The notes beneath the pieces were generated by a model that worked only from the letters and a program-made list of their open reading frames with translations, was not told where the DNA came from and did not search any database. DNA of 64,000 nucleotides from JAKPAM01 sp047601745 (GTDB taxonomy: Bacteria > Pseudomonadota > Gammaproteobacteria > Burkholderiales > Burkholderiaceae_E), in the NCBI GenBank assembly GCA_047601745.1, contig JASGIS010000001.1, forward strand, positions 6,014,001 to 6,078,000, given 5' to 3'. A program made the position numbers and the translations under genes. Every line of letters starts with the position of its first letter. The stretch's first letter is position 1. This document shows positions 40,705 through 50,091 of the stretch, piece by piece.

Positions 40705-41079
40705 ATGGAATCCAGATTCAGGACACCGCGTGTCGCCCTATCCGAGATCGCGATGAAAGGACTGGAGGCGGTCGACTTCGACACGATCAAGGACATCGCC
40801 CAGGAAGTCTGGTACGGCAGCAAGTCGTTGAGCCTGGCCGAACTGATCGGCCCGAAGCGCAACGACGCGCTGCGCCTGATCGGCCGGCTGGCCGACTTCC
40901 AGATCACGCCAGCGCTGCGCAAGCGGGTGCTGCACAACCAGATCCGCACCGCATCCGGGTTCACGCTGGGCACGCCCGAAGCGAGCGCCGCCCCGGACTT
41001 CGACGACGTGTTCGGCAAGCTGGCAACGCGGCTCGAACCGCTGCAGCACGTGCCGTACAACCCGCTGCGCCGCAACTGA
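40705..41079 (+). CDS. Conserved-looking hypothetical protein, about 124 residues
   Basis: The frame begins with a possible ATG at 40618, 40705 or 40753; 40705 (MESRFRTPRVALSE) is chosen as a compromise. The centre reads VDFDTIKDIAQEVWYGSKSL, SLAELIGPKRNDALRLIGRL and ADFQITPALRKRVLHNQIR. It looks like a small soluble helical protein with no signal peptide or membrane segment. Codon use fits the genome, so it is probably real. I do not recognise a family. It is divergent from the Bug gene. Confidence 0.55.
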   Translation: MESRFRTPRVALSEIAMKGLEAVDFDTIKDIAQEVWYGSKSLSLAELIGPKRNDALRLIGRLADFQITPALRKRVLHNQIRTASGFTLGTPEASAAPDFDDVFGKLATRLEPLQHVPYNPLRRN

Positions 41080-41134
41080 CAGCCTGGGCGCCGGCGGACT
41101 GCCGCCATCGTCACTCGACGGGCTCCGCCCCCCG

Positions 41135-41174
41135 GCGCTCAGGCGCTCAGGCGCTCAGGCGCTCAGGCGCTCAG
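41135..41174. repeat. 8-bp tandem repeat, five perfect units, over the ascD-like stop codon
   Basis: GCGCTCAG is repeated five times without error. The stop codon of the flavoprotein gene (41171-41173) lies in the last unit. Every unit contains the same TGA on the minus strand. Confidence 0.95.
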
Positions 41175-42211
41175 GCGAGTTTGACCGTGTCGGCCGCGCT
41201 GGTGAACGAGTCGGCGTAGAACTCGTCGTCGGGCAGCCCGCAGCGCGCGACGAAATCGCGGCGGGCCGAGTCGACGACGATCGGCGCGCCGCACGCGTAG
41301 ACCTGGTGGCCGCTCAGGTCCGGATGCTCGTCGACGACGGCCTGGTGGACGAAACCCGTGCGCCCCGTCCACGCGTCCTCGGGCCGCGCGTCCGAGACGA
41401 CCGGCCGGTAGTCGAAATGCGGCAGCTCGGCCGCCCATTGCTCGGCCAGCGCGTGCAGGTACAGATCCTGCGGCCGGCGTCCGCCCCAGTACAGCGTCAT
41501 CGGCCGCGTGATCGACTTGTCGATCGCATGCTCGACGATCGCCTTGATCGGCGCGAAACCGGTGCCGCTGGCCAGCAGGATGATCGGCTTGTCGCTGTCC
41601 TCGCGCAGGAAGAACGTCCCCATCGGCCCTTCGAAGCGCAGCACGTCGCGCTCCTTGACCGGCGGCGTGGCCACGCCGAACAGCGCGTCGGTGAAGCGTC
41701 CGCCCGGCAGGTGCCGGATGTGCAGCTCGATCTGCTGGGCCTGTTGCGGCGCGCCGGCCATCGAATAGCTGCGCCGCGTGCCGTCGCGCAGCACGAACTC
41801 CAGGTACTGCCCGGCCAGGTAGCGCAGCGTCTCGTTGGCCGGCAACTGCAGTTTCACGATGATCACGTCGGGCGCGACCCGCTGCAGCGACGCGATCCGG
41901 CAAGGCATCTTGCGGATCTGGATGTCGCCGGCCATCACGACGCGGGCCTCGATCGCCAGGTCGGATTTCGGGTAAGCGCAGCACAGCAGCACGTGGCCGC
42001 CGGCGGCTTCCTCGGGCCGCAGCGCGCTGGCCGCATGCGGCCCCTGCTCGACCTCGCCCGACACGACGCGGCTCTTGCACGAGCCGCAGGCGCCGGTCTT
42101 GCAGCCGTACGGCAACACGACCGATTGCTGCAACGCCGATTCGAGGAGGGTCTGTTCGTCGTCGGCGTCGAACTGCCTGCCGCTGGGCTGGACGGTAACG
42201 GTGAAACGCAT
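41171..42211 (-). CDS. CDP-6-deoxy-delta-3,4-glucoseen reductase-like ferredoxin reductase
   Basis: The 346-residue protein has an N-terminal plant-type 2Fe-2S domain (YGCKTGACGSCKSRVVSGEV and later VLLCCAYP supply the four Cys). It is followed by an FAD-binding domain (RRSYSMAGAP) and an NAD-binding domain (IILLASGTGFAPIKAIVEH, VYACGAPIVVD). This is the arrangement of AscD/E3 and of phenol- or toluate-type reductase components. In Burkholderiales such a gene often stands alone as here, with unknown electron acceptor. The ATG at 42211 is preferred; 42232 is also in frame. The stop lies in an 8-bp repeat. Confidence 0.85.
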   Translation of the reverse strand: MRFTVTVQPSGRQFDADDEQTLLESALQQSVVLPYGCKTGACGSCKSRVVSGEVEQGPHAASALRPEEAAGGHVLLCCAYPKSDLAIEARVVMAGDIQIRKMPCRIASLQRVAPDVIIVKLQLPANETLRYLAGQYLEFVLRDGTRRSYSMAGAPQQAQQIELHIRHLPGGRFTDALFGVATPPVKERDVLRFEGPMGTFFLREDSDKPIILLASGTGFAPIKAIVEHAIDKSITRPMTLYWGGRRPQDLYLHALAEQWAAELPHFDYRPVVSDARPEDAWTGRTGFVHQAVVDEHPDLSGHQVYACGAPIVVDSARRDFVARCGLPDDEFYADSFTSAADTVKLA

Positions 42212-42239
42212 GAGTCGGCGAATCTGGTGCAATAGAGGG

Positions 42240-43220
42240 ATGCGCCCGCATTATCCCCCGACCCATCGCCCCTCACCTAACCGGGCACTGCCCGCCCGTT
42301 TCCGGCGTCCACGGCTGCTGATCGTCGGCTGCGGCGACACCGGCCTGCGGATCGTCCGTTCGCTGAGACGCCGCGTCGGCGAGCGGATCGGCATCGTCGG
42401 CGCCACGCGCGACGAGCCTCGCCGGCAGGCGCTGCGCGCGCTCGGCGCCGTGCCGCTGGCCGTCGACCTCGATGCGCGCGCATCGGGCCGCCGGCTGCGG
42501 GGGCTCGCGCGCTGGGTGATCGACCTGGCGCCGCCGCCGGCGACCGGCGACGGCGACCCGCGCAGCCGGGCCCTGGTCGCGCACCTGACCCGGCCGATCC
42601 GCGGCGGCCGCGACCCGCGCCACCTGCCGCCGCGCTGGGTCTACGTCAGCACGACCGGCGTCTACGGCGACGCCGGCGGCGCGCGCTTCGACGAGACGCG
42701 TCCGCCGGCACCCGAGACGCCGCGCGGCCTGCGCCGGCTGGCGGCCGAGCGGCTGTGGCGGCGCGCGGCGCGGCGCCATCGCGCGCGCCTGTCGATCCTA
42801 CGGGCGCCCGGCCTGTACGCGGCCGACCGGTTGCCCCGCGAACGCCTGCTGCGCGGCTTGCCGGCGCTGGCGCCCGAGGACGACGTCTTCACCAACCACC
42901 TGCATCTGGACGACCTGGCCGGCCTGTGCCTGCAGGCGCTGTGGCGCGGCCGCATCAATCGGCTGTACCACGCGGTCGACGACAACGAACTGAAGATGGG
43001 CGACTACTTCGACCGCGTCGCCGACGCGCTGGGCCTGCCCCGGCCGCCGCGCTGGCCGCGCGAGCGCCTCGCCGACGCGCTGAGCCCGGCCCAGTTGTCG
43101 TTCATGCGCGAAAGCCGACGACTGTCGAATCGACGCCTGAGCGCCGAGCTGCGGTATCGTCTGCGCTTTGCGACCGTCGACGAGACGCTGCGCCAACTGC
43201 CGCCTTCCCAGCCGCGATGA
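42240..43220 (+). CDS. NAD(P)-dependent epimerase/dehydratase-like protein
   Basis: A 326-residue extended-SDR-like protein. RLLIVGCGDTGLRIVRSLRR forms the nucleotide-binding loop, WVYVSTTGVYGD is the typical strand with the catalytic-region Tyr, and FTNHLHLDDLAGLCLQAL and YHAVDDNELKMGDYFDRVAD are family features. The canonical YxxxK is not clear, so it may bind rather than reduce a nucleotide sugar. The start is uncertain because the first 30 residues are basic and Pro-rich. Its stop overlaps the response regulator start (ATGA). Confidence 0.8.
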   Translation: MRPHYPPTHRPSPNRALPARFRRPRLLIVGCGDTGLRIVRSLRRRVGERIGIVGATRDEPRRQALRALGAVPLAVDLDARASGRRLRGLARWVIDLAPPPATGDGDPRSRALVAHLTRPIRGGRDPRHLPPRWVYVSTTGVYGDAGGARFDETRPPAPETPRGLRRLAAERLWRRAARRHRARLSILRAPGLYAADRLPRERLLRGLPALAPEDDVFTNHLHLDDLAGLCLQALWRGRINRLYHAVDDNELKMGDYFDRVADALGLPRPPRWPRERLADALSPAQLSFMRESRRLSNRRLSAELRYRLRFATVDETLRQLPPSQPR

Positions 43221-43963
43221 CCCTCTACGACAGCAATGATCCGGCCGCCGCGCGGCCCGCGCCCCGCCACCTGCTGGTGGTCGACGACGACATGCGGCTG
43301 ACCTCGCTGGCGGCCGACTTCCTGGGCCAGCACGGGTTCACGATCGAGATCGCGTCCAGCGGCGAGCTGGCCTGGGCCGCGATCGAACGCACGACCTTCG
43401 ACCTGATCACGCTGGATCTGATGCTGCCCGGCATCGACGGGCTCGAACTGTGCCGGCGGCTGCGTGCACGCCACGACGCGCGCCGCTCGACGCCGGTGCT
43501 GATGCTGACCGCGCGGGCCGAGACGATCGATCGGATCGTCGGCCTGGAGATGGGCGCCGACGACTACCTGCCCAAGCCGTTCGAACCGCGCGAGCTGCTG
43601 GCGCGGATCCATGCGCTGCTGCGCCGCCCGCCGCTGCAGGCCGGCTCGTCGACCGAGATCAAGGAGTTCGGCCGGCTGCGGATCGATCCCGAGACCCGCG
43701 AGGTGTCGATCGGCGGCGAGGTCCGGCACCTGACCGCCCACCAGTTCTCGGTGCTGTACGCGCTGGCCGAACGGGCCGGCCGGGTCGTCTCGCGCGAGCA
43801 ACTGGCCGACCTGCTGAACCAGCCCGAAGGCGGCGCGACCGGCCGCGCGATCGACATCCATGTCGCGCGCATCCGCGCCGCGATCGAGGACGATCCGCGC
43901 GCGCCGAAACGGATCCAGACGGTGCGCGGCGTCGGCTATCTGTTCGCGCGGCAGCAGGACTGA
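43217..43963 (+). CDS. OmpR-family response regulator
   Basis: A 248-residue regulator. The receiver domain has the acidic pair in VVDDDMRL, the phospho-acceptor Asp in LITLDLMLPGIDG, the Thr in LMLTARAE and the Lys in YLPKPFEPREL. The C-terminal winged helix includes LTAHQFSVLYALAERAGRVVSREQLADLL and the end VRGVGYLFARQQD. It overlaps the histidine kinase gene by one base (TGATG), so the pair is coupled. It resembles OmpR-like regulators, but no target is visible. Confidence 0.94.
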   Translation: MTLYDSNDPAAARPAPRHLLVVDDDMRLTSLAADFLGQHGFTIEIASSGELAWAAIERTTFDLITLDLMLPGIDGLELCRRLRARHDARRSTPVLMLTARAETIDRIVGLEMGADDYLPKPFEPRELLARIHALLRRPPLQAGSSTEIKEFGRLRIDPETREVSIGGEVRHLTAHQFSVLYALAERAGRVVSREQLADLLNQPEGGATGRAIDIHVARIRAAIEDDPRAPKRIQTVRGVGYLFARQQD

Positions 43964-45195
43964 TGGCCTCGGGCCTGACCAGGCGCCTGTGGGCCGGCGC
44001 CGCGATCACCGCCGCGCTGGTGCTGGGCGCCTCGCTGGCGATCCTGCAGTTCGTGCCCAAGTCGTGGTTCGAGATCGACGGCGGGCCGCCGCCGCGCAGC
44101 CAGCCGGGCGGCCCGCCCGCGTACGGCGAACCGAATGCCGGGCCGCCGCCCGGCCCCGGCCCGGGCCCCGGCCACGGAGCCGACGACGGGGCCGAGCCCC
44201 CCGGGCCGCGCGCCGAACGTCCGCCGGGTCCGGGCCCGCGCCCGCCGCCGTTCGACCCGCGCTCGATGCAGGCGCAGCGACGGCGCAACCTGGTCGAGAA
44301 CCTGGTCATCGCGGCGCTGGTCACCATCGGCGTGACGGCGTTCGCGCACCGGATGCTGCGCCAGACGCGTACGCGGCTGGCGCGCGTGCAGGGTGACCTG
44401 AAGCGCATCGTCGACGGCCACCACGCGCTGAGGACCGTCGTCGACGGCGACGACGAGATCGCCGCGCTGGCGGCCGACGTCAATCGCGGCGCCGAACACT
44501 TCGGACGCCTCGGCGAAGGCCTGCAAGGCCTGCTGGCCAACGCCTCGCACGAACTGCGCTCGCCGCTGACCCGCACCCGCCTGGCGCTGGAGCTGCTCGG
44601 CGACCAGTACGAGGGCCTGGACGCGAATCCCCGGTTCCGCGAGGTCCGCCGCAACATCGCCGAGATCGAACAGTTGATCGACGAGATCCTGACGGCCAGC
44701 ACGCTGGACAGCTCGCCGTCGATCCAGATCCCCGAAGAGCCGCCGAACCTCGACGCGATCTGCGAACAGGAGGCCGCGCGCGTCGGCGCCCGCTTCGACA
44801 CCGGCCGAACGCCGGGCGGCGCGCGCGCACCGATGCGCGCGTCCGTCGATCCGGTGCTGTTCCGCCGGCTGCTGCGCAACCTGCTCGAGAACGCCGAGAA
44901 GTACGGCGACGGCCAGCCGATCGACGTCACGCTGGAGATCGACGGGTCCGACGACCTGGTGCTCAAGGTCAGCGACCGCGGCATCGGCGTGCCCGAGAGC
45001 GAGCGCGAGCGGATCTTCGAGCCGTTCTACCGACGCCGCGGCGCCAGCGAGAGCCGGGGCGGCGTCGGCCTGGGGCTGGCGCTGGTGCGCCAGATCGCGG
45101 CGCTGCACGGCGGCCGCGTCTGGTGCGACGCCAACGCGCCGCACGGCTCGGTGTTCGTGTGCCGGCTGCCGCGAACGGGGCCGGGTTCGGCCTAA
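43963..45195 (+). CDS. Sensor histidine kinase with Pro/Gly-rich periplasmic segment
   Basis: The 410-residue kinase has a first membrane helix (about 13-31) and a periplasmic stretch of about 70 residues, almost wholly Pro and Gly (GPPPGPGPGPGHG and PPGPGPRPPPFDP). A second helix (VENLVIAALVTIGVTAFAH), a HAMP-like linker, the H-box LLANASHELRSPLTRTRLAL with the phospho-His, the N-box LLRNLLENAEKYGD and the G-boxes VSDRGIGVPE and GGVGLGLALVRQIAALHGG follow. The periplasmic region has no folded-domain look. The signal is unknown. Confidence 0.93.
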   Translation: MASGLTRRLWAGAAITAALVLGASLAILQFVPKSWFEIDGGPPPRSQPGGPPAYGEPNAGPPPGPGPGPGHGADDGAEPPGPRAERPPGPGPRPPPFDPRSMQAQRRRNLVENLVIAALVTIGVTAFAHRMLRQTRTRLARVQGDLKRIVDGHHALRTVVDGDDEIAALAADVNRGAEHFGRLGEGLQGLLANASHELRSPLTRTRLALELLGDQYEGLDANPRFREVRRNIAEIEQLIDEILTASTLDSSPSIQIPEEPPNLDAICEQEAARVGARFDTGRTPGGARAPMRASVDPVLFRRLLRNLLENAEKYGDGQPIDVTLEIDGSDDLVLKVSDRGIGVPESERERIFEPFYRRRGASESRGGVGLGLALVRQIAALHGGRVWCDANAPHGSVFVCRLPRTGPGSA

Positions 45196-45469
45196 GCCCC
45201 GGCCACGCCGCCCTGGCGCCTCGCCTGTGGCGCCGCGCCGACACGGCTTGATAAAACGATAGAAATCCGCCCATTGAGCGGCCTCGATTCGACCTCCTGT
45301 CCGAGTGGCCGGACTGGCCCTCGCGCAATGCGGGACCGCGATCGTAGCGTCTGCGCTGATACCGGATCGAATCCGACGAGCGCACCGGCCTGCATCCGTC
45401 GCCGCCTCACCGACGGCCCCGCGCTGATCGACGCCCGGCCCCGCCGCATCCAACGAACAGCGATTGACC

Positions 45470-47581
45470 ATGTCCGACTCGCGACTTCGCCTCCACTCCC
45501 GCCGCCCGGCCGCGGCGACCCTCGGCCTGGTCGTCCTGTCGACCGCGTCGAGCAGCCTGATCGATGCGTTCGGCCGGTCCGCCTCGTGGCCGACGCTGTT
45601 CGCCGCCGTGCTGGCGTCGTCGGCAGGCGCGCTGGCGATCGGCCGGTACGTGCTCGCGCCGCGGTCCGCAATCGCCGTCAACGGCGCGATCGCCGGACCC
45701 GATGCCGAGATCGATACCCGCATGCGCTCGTCGTCGCGGCCCGATCCGGCCGTGCCGACGACGGTGATCGACGACCCCGCGCGGTCCGGCACGGTGCAAT
45801 CGGACACGATGCAATCGGACACCGCGCGGTCCGATGCCGCGCCCCTCGATGAAAGCGACGACGCGGCCGCTCCGTGCCTCGACGACGTCGTGCGCGAACT
45901 GCGGACGATGGCCGGCCAACACGCCGCCGGTCACCTCGAACACCGGATGCCGCACGAAGGCTTCGAAGAAGGCGCGCCGCGCGAAATCTCGGTCCTCGTC
46001 AACACGCTGGCCGACCAGTACGTACAACGCGGCGAAAAGACCTTCGACCTGCTCCGGCGCTATGCGGAAGGCGATTTCTCGCAACGGATGGATCCACTGC
46101 CCGGCGACGCCGTCCGGCTGAGCCGGCTGATGGATGGCTTGCGCGAAACCATGATGCGCTCGCGCGCCGCCGACGTCGAAATGGTCCGCCTGAAGCGCGC
46201 GCTCGAGGTCGTCGATGCCAACGTCATGGTGGCCGATGCGGGCTTCGACATCGTGTACGCGAACGCCACGGTACTGAGGATGCTCGCCGACGCGCAGGAG
46301 GACCTGCGCCGCGCGCTCCCCGGATTCGACGCGCGGCGGCTGATCGGCGCGAACATGGACGTCTTCCACAAGGCCCCCGCGCACCAGCGCCGCCTGCTCG
46401 AGACCTTGCGCACCACGCATCGCGCGCAGATCCGGATCGGTTCGCGCCTGTTCGGCATGATCGTCAATCCGATCCTCGACGCCGACGGCCTGCGCATCGG
46501 CACGGTGCTGGAGTGGCAGGACCGCACGGCCGAAGCGCGCATCGAGAAGGCGCTGGCCGATCTGGTCGGCGGGGCGGCCGGAGGCGACTTCTCGCAACGG
46601 CTGCCGGTCGAGGGCCTGCAAGGTTTTCACCGCCTGCTGTCCGACGAACTGAACAAGCTGATGCAGTCGAGCGAGACCGCGCTGAACGAAGTCGTCCGGG
46701 TGCTGGGCGCGCTGTCGAACGGCCGACTGACCGAGAGGATCGACGACATCGGCGGCGGCACCTTCGGCCAGCTCGCCGACTATGCGAATCGTTCGATGGA
46801 GCAGTTGACGAGGATCGTTAGCCGCATCCGCGACGGTTCGCGCGCGATCAGCGTCGCGACCCGGGAAATCGCCCAGGGCAACGCCGACCTGTCCCGGCGT
46901 ACCGAACGGCAGGCGGCGAGCCTGGAGTCGACCGCCGCGTCGATGGACGAACTGACGAACACCGTGCGGCAGAACGCGGACAGCGCCGAGCAGGCCAATC
47001 GCCTGGCGGCGGGCGCCTCGGAAGTCGCGGTGCGCGGCGGCCGGGTCGTCGAAGAGGTCAGCGCGACGATGAACGACATCTCCGAATCGGGCCGGCGCAT
47101 CGCCGACATCGTCGGGCTGATCAACGGCATCGCGTTCCAGACCAACATCCTGGCGCTGAACGCGGCGGTCGAAGCCGCGCGGGCGGGCGAACAGGGCAGC
47201 GGCTTCGCCGTGGTCGCGACCGAGGTCCGCAGCCTCGCCCAACGGTCGGCCGACGCGGCGCGCGAGATCAAGACGCTGATCGAGCACTCGGTCGCCAAGA
47301 TCCGGCTGGGCGGTGAACTGGCCGTGCAGGCCGGCCGGACGATGGGCGATATCGTCGCGTCATCCAGGCGTGTGACGGACATCATGGCCGAGATCACCGT
47401 CGCCTCGCAGCAGCAGCGCGCCGGGCTCGAACAGGTCAACGGCGCGGTCACGCAGATGGACGAGGCCACGCAGCAGAACGCCGCGCTGGTCGAACAGGCG
47501 GCGGCGTCGGACAACCTGTACCAGCAGGCCGCGCAGCTCGAAGCGGCGGTCGCTGCGTTCGAGCTCGGGCCGGACGCCTAG
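45470..47581 (+). CDS. Methyl-accepting chemotaxis protein with PAS domain
   Basis: A 703-residue receptor. Two hydrophobic stretches near the N-terminus (about 16-32 and 43-62) lie so close that there is no periplasmic ligand domain. A PAS domain follows (VVDANVMVADAGFDIVYANA), then repeated HAMP-like segments (GDFSQRMDPLPGDAVRLS and GGDFSQRLPVEGLQG), and the signalling hairpin with its invariant tip near ISGIxxQTNILALNAAVEAARAGEQGSGFAVVA, here ADIVGLINGIAFQTNILALN. There is no C-terminal CheR pentapeptide. It probably senses an intracellular or redox signal. The ATG at 45470 is preferred to the upstream TTG. Confidence 0.92.
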   Translation: MSDSRLRLHSRRPAAATLGLVVLSTASSSLIDAFGRSASWPTLFAAVLASSAGALAIGRYVLAPRSAIAVNGAIAGPDAEIDTRMRSSSRPDPAVPTTVIDDPARSGTVQSDTMQSDTARSDAAPLDESDDAAAPCLDDVVRELRTMAGQHAAGHLEHRMPHEGFEEGAPREISVLVNTLADQYVQRGEKTFDLLRRYAEGDFSQRMDPLPGDAVRLSRLMDGLRETMMRSRAADVEMVRLKRALEVVDANVMVADAGFDIVYANATVLRMLADAQEDLRRALPGFDARRLIGANMDVFHKAPAHQRRLLETLRTTHRAQIRIGSRLFGMIVNPILDADGLRIGTVLEWQDRTAEARIEKALADLVGGAAGGDFSQRLPVEGLQGFHRLLSDELNKLMQSSETALNEVVRVLGALSNGRLTERIDDIGGGTFGQLADYANRSMEQLTRIVSRIRDGSRAISVATREIAQGNADLSRRTERQAASLESTAASMDELTNTVRQNADSAEQANRLAAGASEVAVRGGRVVEEVSATMNDISESGRRIADIVGLINGIAFQTNILALNAAVEAARAGEQGSGFAVVATEVRSLAQRSADAAREIKTLIEHSVAKIRLGGELAVQAGRTMGDIVASSRRVTDIMAEITVASQQQRAGLEQVNGAVTQMDEATQQNAALVEQAAASDNLYQQAAQLEAAVAAFELGPDA

Positions 47582-47683
47582 CGCGGTCTCCGGCGCTGGC
47601 TTCGGCTCCGGCGCAGGCTCGGGTCCGGCCGCAGCCGCAGCCGCAGCCGCAGCCGACAAGGATCCCGCTTCGGCGGACTGCTG

Positions 47684-49978
47684 TCAGGCGGTCTCGGTGC
47701 GCAGCGTCTTCGCGGCCGAGACCATGTTGGTCAGCGCCGGAATCACCTCGGCCCATTGGCGCGTCTTCAGCCCGCAGTCCGGGTTGACCCACAGCCGCTC
47801 GGCCGGGATCCGCTCGGCGGCCTTCTTCATCAGTTGCACGATGTGCGCCTGCGTCGGGATGTTCGGCGAGTGGATGTCGTAGACGCCGGGTCCGATCTCG
47901 TTCGGGTACTGGAAGTTCTCGAACGCCTCGAGCAGCTCCATGTCGGAACGCGAGGTCTCGATCGTGATCACGTCGGCGTCCATGTCGGCGATCGACGCGA
48001 TGATGTCGTTGAACTCCGAATAACACATGTGCGTGTGGATCTGCGTCTCGTCGGTCACGCCGTTGGCGGTGATGCGGAACGACTCGACCGCCCAGTCCAG
48101 GTACGCCTTCCACTGCGACTTGCGCAGCGGCAGCCCCTCGCGCAGCGCCGCCTCGTCGATCTGGATCACGCGCACGCCGGCTTTTTCCAGGTCCAGCACT
48201 TCTTCGCGGATCGCCAGCGCCAGTTGCTTGCACGACACCGAGCGCGGCTGGTCGTCGCGCACGAACGACCAGTTCAGGATCGTCACCGGTCCGGTCAGCA
48301 TGCCCTTCATCGGCCGGTCGGTCAGCGATTGCGCGTACTTGATCCACTCGACGGTCATCGCTTTCGGACGGCTGATGTCGCCGAACAGGATCGGCGGCTT
48401 GACGCAGCGCGAGCCGTACGACTGCACCCAGCCGAACTGGCTGAACGCGTAGCCTTCGAGCTGTTCGCCGAAATATTCGACCATGTCGTTGCGTTCGGCC
48501 TCGCCGTGCACCAGCACGTCCAGCCCGAGCTTTTCCTGCTCGCGCACGCTGCGCTCGATCTCGGCGCGCATCGCCGCCTTGTAGCCGGCCTCGTCGAGCC
48601 GGCCCGCCTTGAACTCGCTGCGGGCGTGGCGGATCTCGGCCGTCTGCGGGAACGAGCCGATCGTCGTCGTCGGGTAAGCGGGCAGCTTCAGCAGTGCCGC
48701 CTGCTTGGCCGCGCGCACCGTGTACGGATGCTGGCGCTGGCCGAGCTTCGCGTCGAGCCGGGCGACCGCTTCGCGGACCTTCGGATTGTTGACCCGCGGC
48801 GACGCGCGGCGTGCATCGAGCGCCGCCTTGTTGGCCGCCAGCGCATCGGCGACCGATACGCGGCCCTCGCGCAGCGCGCGGCCCAGCACCTTCAGTTCAT
48901 CGAGCTTCTGGATCGCGAACGCCAGCCACGACTGGAGCTCGGCATCGAGCTTCTGTTCGCTGTTCAGGTCGACCGGCACGTGCAGCAGCGAGCACGACGG
49001 CGCGACCCACAGCCGTTCGCCCAGGCGCTCGGCCAGCGGCTCGACCCAGTCGAGCACGGCGTTCAGGTCGGTCTTCCAGATGTTGCGGCCGCTGATGACG
49101 CCCAGCGACAGCACCTTGTGCGGGGGCAGCAGGCCGATCAGCGGCACGACGTCCTCGCGGCCGCTGATCGCGTCGACGTGCAGGCCGGCGACCGGCAGGT
49201 TAGCGGCCAGGTGCTTGTTCTCGAGCAGTTGCCCGAAGTACGTGGCCAGCAGGATCTTGACCCGGCCGCCCTTGAGCTGGTGATAAGCGAAGTTGTACGC
49301 GTGCTGCCAGTCGTCATCGAGCTCGGTGACGAGCCATGGCTCGTCGACCTGCACCCATTCGACGCCCTGCGCGGCCAGCGTATCGAGCAGCTCGCCGTAG
49401 ACCGGCAGCAGCCGGTCGAGCAGCTCGAGTTTGTCCGAACCGTCCTTGGCCTTGCCGATCGCCAGGTAAGTGATCGGGCCGATGATCACCGGCTTGACCT
49501 TGACGCCCTGCGCGCGGGCCTCGGCGATCTGCTCGACCAGACGCGAGGCGTCCAGCTCGAACTGCGTGTTCGCGGTGAACTCGGGAACGATGTAGTGGTA
49601 GTTGGTATCGAACCACTTGGTCATCTCGCCGGCGGCGACGCCGCCGCAGCAGCCGGCGTGCGCTTCGGCGGTCTCGGCCGAGCGGCCGCGCGCGACGCGG
49701 AAATAGTTATCCAGCGCATCGCCATGGAAGCCCTGCACGCGCTCGGGCAGATTGCCGAGCGTGAAGCTCATGTCGAGCACCTGGTCGTAGAACGCGAAGT
49801 CGCCGACCGGGACCAGATCCAGGCCCGCCTGGTCGTTCCAGTGGCGCCGGCGCAGCTCGGCGCCTTTCGCCTTCAGCGCGTCACGCGAAATCTCGCCCTT
49901 CCAGTACGACTCCTGCGCGAACTTCAGCTCGCGCTTGGCGCCGATGCGCGGGAACCCCAACGAATGAATGAGTGCCAT
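47684..49978 (-). CDS. metE: Cobalamin-independent methionine synthase
   Basis: The 764-residue enzyme methylates homocysteine with 5-methyltetrahydropteroyltriglutamate. It starts LIHSLGFPRIGAKRELKFAQ. The C-terminal catalytic half has TTTIGSFPQTAEIR, VLVHGEAERNDMVEYFGEQL, GPVTILNWSFVRDD and the zinc-binding HTHMCYSEF and NPDCGLKTR. The ATG at 49978 gives the normal family length, and the upstream ATG at 50008 adds ten unlikely residues. It is divergent from metR, its expected activator, with a MetR-type site between them. Confidence 0.97.
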   Translation of the reverse strand: MALIHSLGFPRIGAKRELKFAQESYWKGEISRDALKAKGAELRRRHWNDQAGLDLVPVGDFAFYDQVLDMSFTLGNLPERVQGFHGDALDNYFRVARGRSAETAEAHAGCCGGVAAGEMTKWFDTNYHYIVPEFTANTQFELDASRLVEQIAEARAQGVKVKPVIIGPITYLAIGKAKDGSDKLELLDRLLPVYGELLDTLAAQGVEWVQVDEPWLVTELDDDWQHAYNFAYHQLKGGRVKILLATYFGQLLENKHLAANLPVAGLHVDAISGREDVVPLIGLLPPHKVLSLGVISGRNIWKTDLNAVLDWVEPLAERLGERLWVAPSCSLLHVPVDLNSEQKLDAELQSWLAFAIQKLDELKVLGRALREGRVSVADALAANKAALDARRASPRVNNPKVREAVARLDAKLGQRQHPYTVRAAKQAALLKLPAYPTTTIGSFPQTAEIRHARSEFKAGRLDEAGYKAAMRAEIERSVREQEKLGLDVLVHGEAERNDMVEYFGEQLEGYAFSQFGWVQSYGSRCVKPPILFGDISRPKAMTVEWIKYAQSLTDRPMKGMLTGPVTILNWSFVRDDQPRSVSCKQLALAIREEVLDLEKAGVRVIQIDEAALREGLPLRKSQWKAYLDWAVESFRITANGVTDETQIHTHMCYSEFNDIIASIADMDADVITIETSRSDMELLEAFENFQYPNEIGPGVYDIHSPNIPTQAHIVQLMKKAAERIPAERLWVNPDCGLKTRQWAEVIPALTNMVSAAKTLRTETA

Positions 49979-50057
49979 ATGCCTTGCCTCCGAACAGGAT
50001 GCGGGCATGGTAGGAAGCTCCGTTCATGAAGTAAAATGGTCATTTCTCACATGCATA

Positions 50058-50070
50058 TGAAGTTCATTCA
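50058..50070. promoter_or_regulatory. MetR-binding site
   Basis: TGAAGTTCATTCA matches the known MetR consensus TGAA-N5-TTCA exactly. It lies 22 bp before the metR start and 80 bp before metE, so it can serve both activation of metE and autoregulation. Confidence 0.75.
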
Positions 50071-50091
50071 TCGATGACGGGTTGATCGCGA

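Noticed and set aside
47756..50029. A 757-residue plus-strand frame opposite metE
   Set aside because: It is a shadow of metE, with no start signal and no family features.
49979..50091. Cobalamin or SAM riboswitch upstream of metE
   Set aside because: The 113-bp gap is too short for a cobalamin riboswitch and shows no conserved boxes; a MetR site explains the regulation.
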